Of a DNA stretch of 64,000 nucleotides, positions 55,293-64,000 are shown one piece after another. Within the stretch, counting starts at the first letter, position 1; each line of letters opens with the position of its first letter. Origin of the DNA: Pyrenopolyporus hunteri (Eukaryota; Ascomycota; Sordariomycetes; Xylariales; Hypoxylaceae); the NCBI GenBank assembly GCA_902806595.1, contig CADCXC010000010.1, positions 248,001 to 312,000 of the forward strand. The letters run 5' to 3'. Position numbers and translations under genes: made by a program. The notes beneath the pieces were generated by a model, which was not told where the DNA came from, ran no database searches, and saw nothing but the letters and a program-made list of their open reading frames with translations.

Positions 55293-58200
55293 ATAACCCA
55301 CTTTCGGATGTTTATACCAGGGTACGGGAGAGGGTTAGTATTTTAGTCTACCCCAGCTGTTGAAAGAGATATGGTGTAGACCGAAGTTGGCTACATACTT
55401 ACCGAGATACCTACCTACCTATCTGGGGTTATTAGCTCCGGTAGGTATGAAGAAGAGGTTAGCAAGGTAGCCACTGGTAGGAAGACCGTGCTGCCGGTCA
55501 CCGTACCTCGAATCTAATTTGCTATCGACTGACGTGACTAATTGAAATGTGAGTGATGCCGTTTAATCTGTGCCAGCCCACTGGTAGCCTTGATACTAAC
55601 TCGTTGGAGATCTCTATTGCGTTTGGGTAAGAGATTATTCACTCTTGGTCGACCCCGAGTGTTATATAACAATAGGCTAGATATATGTAGGTGATCAAAT
55701 GAAACCCGAGTGCCCGGGTAGGTATATCGAGGGACTGTCCGATGTGTATAAATAAGAGGGATGGGCCGGTATAATACTGTCAGTAGTAAAACCATGTATG
55801 AATTACGGCGTGTCTGTTTCTAGCTTTAGGTGCCGGTTTTCTATAGGAAGAAAGGGAGGGAAGTTAGAAAAGGAGTACCTATGATGGTACTTTAAGGTAC
55901 AACACCTCGGTATTCCAGCGCTATCCCAGCGTTATTCTAATTGTAGCTAGCGTATCTGTGGACCATTCACGCGCTGTACTCTCACCGCTAAATCAGCTGT
56001 AATCACAGGGCAGTTCATCTAACGCTTTATTACGGCAACTCAATCGGCCAATGACATCCTTTTTTTTTTTTTTTTTTCACTTTTTTTTCTCGCATCACTA
56101 GAAATATGCCCTTAGGTACTGGCTCCTAGCGTTTGAAGCCACTAGATGTATTCTATTCCGGTAAACTTTCTATGCGGCATATATATAGTGTACCCCCCAC
56201 AGTATATGCTGTAGGTATAGCGCTACATAGGTAATTAATAGCCGCCCCTAATGGTATAAAACTTGGTAACAAATAACTACCTATTAATAGTGAGTTACGA
56301 ACGCAGTAATTATTCTCTAAGACATCTCGAATTTAAGCGCAGCTGATTTAACAGTTAAAACACAGTGTGTAACTAGTTGTAATACGTACACGCCGTCGCC
56401 GAAAGAATGTGGTTTGGCGGTCTCGCGGAAGTTATCACCTGGACAAGGGGTAATCCAAATAATAACGTCAAGAATGTGCGAATGTCGGCAAAGCAAGTAT
56501 CATGGTCGTTGATGTATAAAGTCACCTGAACATATTGGTGCTATGTTTTGCAGGACACGCGGAGCTTGGGAGCAGTGGAGGGGGGAGCGGCATAATCCGT
56601 ATGTACCTGTCACGATCTGGGTTATAAGTCTTATCGTATGGGGAAGTTCGCCCGGAACCCCGGAAGTGCCTCCAGATCGTGGTAACCACTGACACATCGT
56701 TTCGATGCCCCCGTCTCGGCCGTTAAATATATTTCTATCATATAGGCTTCCTTCCTCGATCCCCGTCTTTCGATTCTATGCTTAACTGGGTAGGTAGGTA
56801 TCAAACGTACCTTGGTAATAGATTTAGGAATGGCTATAGAACGTGGAAGTAATATCTAGGTAAGTACAGGTATACGGGTAGGCCGACAGTGAGCTATTGG
56901 GGTTTTTGATATGTATAGCTACTTGCCTAGGTAGGTAAGCTCGAGTGCCCAATAACTCGATAAGTGGCGTGAATGAGCAGTTGGTGGACGAGGCGTGCGC
57001 AGGGCGCGACATGTACCGGCCTGCTTAACAGCGGTTGGCTGAGATGGACGATTGCCATTGGCAGTCGGACCGAATGTTCGGTGTTGATCTTATACTTATT
57101 TTTGAATAGCGTGAATCTCTTCGGACATAAGCTATCTCGATAAACATCTCGGTGGGTTTGGAAGGAGATAGATGGACATGGTATATGGGATTTGGGGAAG
57201 ACGTGAGTATAGTTGAAAAGACGCCTCACGTGTGAAGTGCCAAACACCTGCCTTATCAAAAGAAGGAATAGAAGAGGGAAATGGTTCACTTGGCAAGCTT
57301 GGCCACGCCTCGGCGCTGCTTGTAAATCATCCCCAACTGGCTTGGCGGCTCCAGCAAATAAAGCTTGTTTCGACGACGATATTCGTACCAAGCCCATCTG
57401 AGGACGTGACGGACGATTACTCGTTGCTGTTCTTCGCTGCTGAGTAGTCTTACTAGCTTTTCTACGCAGCTTTTCTACGTAGCTTTTCTATGACGGGGCC
57501 TCCGGTATTGGCGAATCTTTGGGAGAAGGCCACCCCGGATCCGGCTGACACACAGTCAACTCCGATAGGTAACCCCCTTTCCTTATCTTCCCCGTGTTAG
57601 ACGCCATACACCCACCCCCCGTGATTGGGCTAAGATCCTTGCTACCCTCCACGCGCTCGAGGCTTCTTCTTATCACGGGCTATTCGATTGTTGTTTCTTA
57701 ATAGCCTCTTTAATAGCCATGTTTGTTGCCTCTACACCAACCCATCGACCTACATGTAGACTTTTCGTTAATGCATTTGAGGAGCCGGCTGGGCAATGCT
57801 ACCTTCCTCTACGGCCAAGGCTTGCGTGTACCCCTTCGGCCAATGGCCGACGGAACAGCAAGCCTTGGCACATTCCTGAGGTCGACCAACCTCGCTTTTC
57901 AACCCGCATCCAAACTCCATTCGGAGTGGCACCGTCGTTCCGGGCTAGCTTTATCCGATCGGGTTGTCATCGAAATAGACTAAGTTGGTAGACTTGGAGA
58001 CAAGCGAGCCGCTGGTATCCTCCCACCAGCCTTACTCGTGTATTGCACGCATACATACAATCCTGGAGAGAGCAAACCCAACTTCCCGCTACGTTCGGAC
58101 TGGCAGATGATGTATTGTCTATTACCGTGTTTTTGCGGCCCTTTGGCAACTGAGACGGCTTCCTGAGTATATCGGGAAGGTGTCTTCACACTTCATGTCA

Positions 58201-58505
58201 TGACGGCGCCTAGGACATATCACATTCTACCATTGTTGGGGGTGATTATGCCTGGAGGGCCTGGAGGGATGCTCGCGTCATGTCGTCATTGGTGATCCCG
58301 TCTTGGCTTTGTTTATCACGCATCTCTTGCGTGGGATATGGAAGCTATGCGAGGCCTATTTAATACCACTTAACCTCCTCCCCCCTTTCGTCGCATCTTA
58401 GTGTAAGTCAACTCAGTCCCAGTGCCTTCTCTAAGCCAGCCTACTTCCAGCCTCCTGCTAGCTGAACATAGCCGCTACTTTCCTTGCTCCCTTACTCAGT
58501 CCAAG
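55293..58505. other. Intergenic of 3.2 kb with low-complexity tracts and coding-like fragments
   Basis: 55.3-57.2 kb is AT-rich with an 18-T run (56060-56077) and a CCTAGGTAGG motif at 56925-56936. 57.2-58.2 kb is more GC-rich and has several short open frames (57232-57447, 57723-57983) that do not join into a recognised protein. A 13-base tandem repeat lies at 57455-57493. Confidence 0.5.
57455..57493. repeat. Tandem repeat, 13-base unit, three copies
   Basis: AGCTTTTCTACGC, AGCTTTTCTACGT and AGCTTTTCTATGA follow one another; copies differ only in the last four bases. Confidence 0.85.
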
Positions 58506-59526
58506 ATGCAGATTCCCATTGTCGCATGTGCTCTCTTATACGCCAACCTAGCGCTTGCCGCGCCGGGTACGGCCATGCGTCGCCAGCGGGCGGCCGAACG
58601 CCTCGCAGAAAGGAGGCTCGCTCGCACTTCGAATACTCTTCAATCCGTCGGCAACGAGGCTTCGATAGCCTCCACGGAAAACACCACTCACCCAGAGTAT
58701 AGCACTAATTGGGCTGGTGCTGTTCTCATAGGCAGCGGCTACACGACCGTGACTGGCACCATCGTCGTGCCGACGCCTAAAACCCCGGCGGGCGGTAGCA
58801 GCTCCCGTCAATATGCGGCGTCTGCTTGGGTCGGGATTGACGGCGACACTTGCCAGACGGCAATTCTACAAACTGGCGTCGACTTTACTGTCCAGGGCTC
58901 TAGAGTCTCGTATGACGCGTGGTACGAATGGTATCCGCAAGCGGCTTATGACTTCTCCGGCATCACTATCCGGGCCGGCGATACTATTACTATGGTACGT
59001 GTGAGAAAACTCAGCATATCAACCCAGTACTTCCTTAAGTATCTTGGCTGGTCAACCACTCCCCCATCTCCCCCCTTTTCAGGCGTCCTGCGAGGGCAAC
59101 GCTCCCGTCTTCATAACCCCCCTGCATTATATATTTTAGGATTATGAAAAGACCGTTTATGAACAAAATATCCATCTCTGTCTGACATACTAATACAATA
59201 CGCAGACTGTCACCACTAACGGCAAAACCGGTGGTACGGCTGTCATTCAAAATACGTCCACTGGCCAGAGAGTCACTCACACCTTCTCTGGCGAGAGCGC
59301 TTCCCTGTGCCAGACCAACGCAGAGTGGATTGTAGAAGACTTTTCAAGCGGCGGCAGTTTGGTCAACTTCGCGGACTTCGGAACTGTTCAGTTTACCGGC
59401 GCATCAGTTAACGGCGGCACTGGCGTTAACGGTGCAACTATTATTGACATTCAGCAAAATGGGAAGGTCTTGACGGACTGCTCCACTTCTGGATCCAGCA
59501 CCGTGGTCTGCGAATATACAAGCTAG
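58506..59526 (+). CDS. Glutamic protease, peptidase family G1 (eqolisin)
   Basis: Exons 58506-58994 and 59206-59526 join across a 211-base intron to give 269 residues. A signal peptide (about 1-19, ending ALAAP) is followed by a basic propeptide (MRRQRAAERLAERRLAR, about 24-40), as in precursors of scytalidoglutamic peptidase and aspergillopepsin II. Core marks: YSTNWAGAVL, SAWVGIDGDTCQTAILQTGVDF (catalytic Gln), AWYEWYPQAA, and NAEWIVEDF (catalytic Glu). The joined ITM|TVTTNGKTGGTAVIQNTSTG matches the family without a gap. It is a secreted acid protease acting best at low pH. An upstream in-frame alternative start without a signal peptide is less likely. Confidence 0.93.
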
Positions 59527-60745
59527 AGTAAACGAATTCGTCGTTTGTATCTTCTAGGAAGCGAAGATAGGATAGCTTATTATTGGGACGGAATCCCTGG
59601 TTGCTAGGATGGTTATTCACTTGCTTAACAATCGGTAGCTACCTAGGTAGTTTGCTCACACTTGTTTCTATGATGGCTTAGTCCAAAGCTAGCAATCCAT
59701 AATAATACTAAATTCTTGGTATGGTATATAATGGATGGGCATCTGAATTTGGAAATAACAAAGCATACCTATTAAATATTAACCTACCTAGGTACGCATT
59801 GGTAGCGGGATCCATGGTATCGGGTTTCATGTCCTTCTCGTAGGCGTAGCCCAAATCCCCCGGTTCGTCTGATCTAAGTCTGCAAGATTAGCAGTCGATA
59901 TCTGGGGGGCTTCTACGATAGCTAACAGATGCACCAAAGAATTCATTTAAATGTGTGAATATTAAGTTTTCTGGACAATGTCAAGTCTATTAACGAACCC
60001 GTCGTGTATTTATTCTTTTTGCACCTAATTGCCCCTTAAGTGGACCCCCCGGTTAATCTCTAGGGTAATTCAACTGCGGACAAACACAATCGAACGTAGG
60101 AGTAGATCAACAAAAAGGTACTTGACAATACACTATTGATTTATTCGGGCATACCTAGAGTAAGAAGATATTTGGTTCTTCGAACGTATGTATGCAATAT
60201 ACAAAACCTATACCTATGGAAGCTACTTTAAAGTCAGGTAGTTCTTCATATACTTAAGTATGAAACCCAAAGATGGAGCTAGTAAGCTTAAGAGGTCACT
60301 ATGTATCAAATATATGGGAGATACTTATTCTATATTGAAAGCCATGGATATTAATTTGCTTGGGCGTGATTATAGCCGAGGGGTGTTGGTATAAAACTAT
60401 TATAAGAAGCGGCTCATTATTAGACTATCTAGTCCGCAATGGCTCACGTAAAATCCACTTATGGTAGCTTCGTTTTCTTTGGCACGTTCTTTTTGACACG
60501 TAAATAATGCTGAGCTATTACTACTATTAGATTCCGGATGTAGATTAGTGATGTTCGCTCAAAGTAGATGCTTTGTTCGATGCTATGGGACTACCATTAC
60601 CGGTGATTATATCATCAAACATAATAAATACCTATAGCATTTAGGTTATATGTAACGTTCTAGTTTATTAGAATAGGAAATCTCTAGAGTTATCTAGGCA
60701 TTTTAGCATAAACCTCCGCCAGATACGGAGCACCTTGCCATAATA
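59527..60745. other. Intergenic, no gene assigned
   Basis: AT-rich, 1.2 kb. Contains palindrome CTACCTAGGTAG (59639-59650) and a TACCTAGGTA copy near 59785. Nothing coding recognised. Confidence 0.55.
59639..59650. repeat. Palindrome CTACCTAGGTAG
   Basis: Perfect 12-base palindrome just downstream of the G1 protease gene, identical to those at 35074-35085 and 15734-15745. Confidence 0.7.
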
Positions 60746-62399
60746 ATGGATGAGACTTTGGCAGGGAGGTTGGTTCAGTCCTTATCTGGAGAAGACGCCG
60801 AAGACGCCAGGATAGCGGCTCAGGCGGATAAGATTGCTACGTATTTCACACCAAACCAAAGACTCAAGTACCTCGGGGTGGCAGGCATAGGAACTCGTGA
60901 GTAAGGTTTTGCCTCCTCACCAAGAAAAGAAAATCGCTCGAATCTACATACAGGCAGAGGCCCCCAGCTCGAAGCTCAATTTCCTCGTAGACACATTTCA
61001 AACGCCTTTACGAACATCTTGCTAATATATCTTTAGACGGTGGGACAATTATATTTAGCGAAAACGACGATAACGATCGGCCCTTTCGGAAGATAGTCAT
61101 CAAATATTCGCTTGACGAACAGGCCGACGAGGATTTGCGAAATGAGGCTAGATGGCTAGAAGTTTTAAGGGGGGCTGAGCATATCGGGCAGACGATACCA
61201 ATCGCGGAAACCGAGCTAAATGTCTCCGGTACGGGAAAACGCCCAACGCTGGCGCTCGAATTCATTCCCAATGGCACTGTGACGAGATTCCGGCAAAAGA
61301 TGAACGAACATCGTTTTAGAACACCTAGTCGGTTCCTATGGCGTGTACTTCTCTGTAGTAAGTTCCGCCGCGTCTATAGGACCATGCTCCGCCTATTGTC
61401 TTGCTTGGCCCCTATATTTTCCATCGCAAAGCTAATTAGCCCCTCCACCACTCCTTACAGTGGTACGACAAACAATAGCTATGGCTTATCCTCCGCGAGG
61501 TGGACCTAATGCACCACTCGTACGGGAAGTAATACAGCCGGGCGTGGCACCTTATACATTGTCACAGAATTCCGGCCACGGTGACAATATGCTCTTCGGC
61601 GATATAGCTGTCGATACTGCGGAACACGGAGGGATCGTTCCGGTCTTGAAGGTGAGTCGGCGGCACCTGTGCTTGCTCGTAGAGGATGGATAGGGAAAGA
61701 CGCAACGAGAGAACAGGGAACTGATATCTACTTATAGCTGATTGACTTTGGACGTGGAGCAGAAGATGAAACGTTTGAGTGGGCGCATGTAAAGAGGAGC
61801 TTCAATATCGGATACGTGAGTTATATGAATGCACTTTGGTAAAGACGAGAATCTTGCTAATAACGGATTTACAGATCATAGTCCTCCTTGCCCTACCTAA
61901 TGTGAGCCCAGAGGGCGTTAGGGCTATAGGAAACCAACAAAATTCCTACGCATTCATTGATTCGAACCGGCAGCCTACGAGGATACCGACATATGCCCCT
62001 GATTGGTTTTTAAATTACGTCAATATAGATGTTCCATTGAGAGACCTCGTAGCAAGATGCATGGCAATTAATCCATCAGATCAGCCACCACTGGAGGAGG
62101 TGTTGCGACTGTGCGAATATACTGTGGCCCATAGAGGACCGGATGATATGATGATTGAAAATCGAGCCGGGCACGGCAGACGCACCGAAACAGACCCATG
62201 GATCCAACACATTGTTCAGCAGTGTATGCTTAATGCCCCCACAGTTCACGACACACCGGAATTGATAAGGCTACAAACAAATAGTCATATAGGAACTACC
62301 ATACTGGGGCTTGCTCCGATCGCCATCCCGTATCAAAAAGGAGACGGTCAAAAAGAGTCTGAAGGAAGTGGCGAGCCCGATGTAGACGATGTGGACTAA
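60746..62399 (+). CDS. Protein-kinase-like protein with degenerate catalytic loop
   Basis: Exons 60746-60896, 61037-61357, 61461-61651, 61738-61815 and 61875-62399 give 421 residues, all phases consistent. The kinase fold is suggested by GIGTHGGTIIF (glycine-loop-like), RKIVIKYS (lysine of the VAIK strand), NEARWLEVL (helix C Glu), LALEFIPNGTVTRF (hinge), HGDNMLFGD (catalytic loop end), LIDFGRG (DFG metal site) and PLRDLVARCMAINPSDQPPLEEVL (C-lobe). The usual HxD of the loop is replaced: aligned on DNMLFGD, the sequence reads QNSGHGDN where an active kinase has HxDxHGDN. It may therefore be a pseudokinase or a fast-evolving fungal kinase-like protein. The 90 C-terminal residues are acidic at the end. 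No partner is evident. Confidence 0.75.
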
Positions 62400-63307
62400 T
62401 ATACACTCTCTATAAAGATGAACGGAAGAGTCGCTGCAATATTCTCATTCGAATAGAGGAGTATCCGAAGTCCAAGATTGTCTTGAGCCACAAGCATATA
62501 AACAGTTAACCAGATATATACCTCCTAGAACAAGAGACTAGATTGCATCATGAGCATCTGGATATTTCTAAATTCCCAATTATATTTCGGGCCCTACTAA
62601 GCGAATAGTATATCATATATAGAAAGATAGAATTTTTCCGATAACTCTATCTGGAGTTGATGACAGGACTTGAACAAGGAAGTCATTGAATAAAATCATA
62701 GCGTACCCTAGTCTTATGTCACTGCAACCATCCGCCGAGATGGCTGATATATTGACAGTTAGACCTAATAATGATAATTGTATCTATATCGTCACTTCCA
62801 AAATCCAAGGACGCCAGTATACGTTCAACCATACTGAGTGCTTATAGCTGATTCACATTTGGTAATACAATACGCATATAAATAAACCTAGTTGTGTGAG
62901 TAGCACGGCCCTCCGCCGGGGTTTTTATGTCAAAGAGTATAGAGCTTACATCACAACTACTTTGATTACCATGGAGACATATTTACAACGGTCCATCATA
63001 TGTAGATCCAAGCAAAATTTAATACGTCACAGTAATGTGAGGATTCTGACAGTTGCCACCCTCCCCTGCCTGCTGACTCTAAGCCCACTAAAGCCTCGTA
63101 CCAGCGTCGTATCAAAATATCCGATTGGAAATATTCGGGAACCAGTAGATTCCTGAGATGAGCGACTTCCGCTCCGCGCCTCGGTTAGCTTAGTATTCTA
63201 TTTCTGATTTTCCAGCATATATACCACGCCCCTATACGCTCTTGCTGGTCATTATTTCTTTTTCTCCAAATGGAGTGAGAGCATCTGTCTTGGAAACTGT
63301 GACGAAA
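62400..63307. other. Intergenic, no gene assigned
   Basis: About 900 bases, AT-rich, ending in the promoter of the GH79 gene with a TATA-like box at 63218-63223. The frame at 62896-63156 has no recognisable content. Confidence 0.55.
63218..63223 (+). promoter_or_regulatory. TATA-like box of the GH79 gene
   Basis: TATATA lies 90 bases upstream of the start codon at 63308. Confidence 0.35.
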
Positions 63308-64000
63308 ATGCAAGCATTTATCTTTAAGAAGGGATCCGGAGCACTATATCTCGCCCTGCAGTTATTTTTCGAAGGAGTTATAGGACAAGGTACACTCACC
63401 TTACCCGTGCCGAAAACGCAACCGAGCGACGCCGTACAGGCACCACCCGACTTCGTCTCTTTCGGCTTTGAGACCCCTTACTTGGACAATTTCGCCAATG
63501 AGTTTTCCGAGAATCTGGTAACGTCGCTAGCCGTGCGCACGAGCGCAAAACCAATCATTCGAATTGGCGGGACGAGTGGAGATAGGGTACGGTTCAACGC
63601 CAATCTAAAAGAGAACAAGAAATGTGTTGAGGGCGATTGCCCATTTAGCCATTTGACGACCTGGGAGTTGGGGCCGGGGTACTTCGAGGCATTCAAGAGG
63701 TTTCCAAATGCCAAAATGACTTTCCAGGCCCCTCTACGGGGAGGTGAGGGTGGAAAAAATGAGATAAACATCGGAAGAACTCTGAACTATGTCTGGAGCG
63801 CGTACAATGCCCTCGGCAAGGAAAGGGTCGAGTCCATTGCTCTGGGAAATGAGCCATCAGTTTATTACAAAACTGCCAACGAATACATCACGGGCGCTAT
63901 CAAGGTTGAGGACGCTATTATTAAGAATTTAACATTAAAGGGGGGAAACGCAAAGATCTTTCAAGCTCCTGAAACCATTAGCCCGGCCGCCCAGAGCCAT
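63308..64000 (+). CDS. Glycoside hydrolase family 79 beta-glucuronidase-like, N-terminal part (cut by right edge)
   Basis: Open from the ATG at 63308 to the window end, 231 residues seen. A hydrophobic leader (about 10-26: SGALYLALQLFFEGVIG) suggests a secretion signal, though its start is unusually polar. Then comes the family opening PPDFVSFGFETPYLDNFAN, SLAVRTSAKPIIRIGGTSGDRV and the acid/base motif ALGNEPSVYYK, the GNEP Glu of clan GH-A enzymes in GH79. The nucleophile Glu should lie further on, outside the window. Related fungal enzymes release glucuronic acid from arabinogalactan proteins. No intron is evident in the visible part. Confidence 0.85.
   Translation, partial: MQAFIFKKGSGALYLALQLFFEGVIGQGTLTLPVPKTQPSDAVQAPPDFVSFGFETPYLDNFANEFSENLVTSLAVRTSAKPIIRIGGTSGDRVRFNANLKENKKCVEGDCPFSHLTTWELGPGYFEAFKRFPNAKMTFQAPLRGGEGGKNEINIGRTLNYVWSAYNALGKERVESIALGNEPSVYYKTANEYITGAIKVEDAIIKNLTLKGGNAKIFQAPETISPAAQSH

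Noticed and set aside
58995..59147. Open reading through the G1 protease intron as an extra exon
   Set aside because: The frame stays open for about 150 bases, but the added residues interrupt the conserved ITMTVTT segment and end in a stop before the catalytic Glu.
62660..62700. tRNA-like B-box (reverse of ACAGGACTTGAACA)
   Set aside because: No matching T-stem pairing, no A-box at the right distance and no acceptor stem on either strand.

Overview
The window looks like nuclear DNA of a filamentous ascomycete (Pezizomycotina, probably Sordariomycetes). Almost every gene needs short GT-AG introns (about 50-210 bases) with CTAAC/CTGAC-type branch sites to restore a known protein, genes lie on both strands without operons, and the protein families (Egh16-like factor, G1 glutamic protease, DUF8021, Zn2Cys6 regulator, SWR1 subunit Swc3-like, M50B-like peptidase) are fungal. 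I assign 24 protein genes, two of them cut by the window edges. I found no rRNA, convincing tRNA, CRISPR array, phage or intact transposon.

Layout. 1-14.4 kb is a gene-sparse accessory region: the tail of a short-chain dehydrogenase, a TMEM205-like membrane protein, a medium-chain dehydrogenase (-), an Egh16-like secreted protein (-), a 4.7 kb stretch with no recognisable gene, a GH16 glucanase (+), a second medium-chain dehydrogenase (-) and a DUF8021 secreted protein (-). 15.7-33.2 kb mixes housekeeping and unknown genes: a ZZ/EF-hand membrane protein (-), a 154-residue secreted protein (-), an M50B-like zinc peptidase (+), an alpha/beta hydrolase (+), a Swc3-like chromatin subunit (-), an ABHD12-like hydrolase (+) and N-myristoyltransferase (+). 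33.9-48.8 kb has a tiny cysteine-rich gene found only by assembling two short exons, a 1-Cys peroxiredoxin, a large kelch-BTB protein, a third alpha/beta hydrolase and a patatin-type lipase, all on +. 49.3-64 kb has a regulator with two tandem Zn2Cys6 clusters (-) facing away from a 13-exon sugar transporter (+), then a G1 glutamic protease, a kinase-like protein with a degenerate catalytic loop, and the start of a GH79 enzyme running off the right edge.

How the genes fit together. There is no clear biosynthetic cluster. The secreted or carbohydrate-active genes (Egh16-like, GH16, DUF8021, small secreted protein, G1 protease, GH79, sugar transporter) suggest a lifestyle based on degrading or colonising organic matter or hosts. 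The one plausible regulatory pair is the double zinc-cluster regulator with the divergent sugar transporter. Intergenic DNA carries many copies of a short palindromic motif built on TACCTAGGTA, densest near 18.8-19.1, 31.0-31.2 and 38.5-39.0 kb.

I see no convincing undescribed multi-gene system. The most interesting items are gene-structure oddities (an 8-base microexon, a GC-AG intron, a start codon probably split by an intron), the tandem zinc clusters, the hidden cysteine-rich gene, the likely pseudokinase and the palindromic repeat family. All exon structures are inferred by eye from splice signals and protein continuity; none is supported by transcript data.
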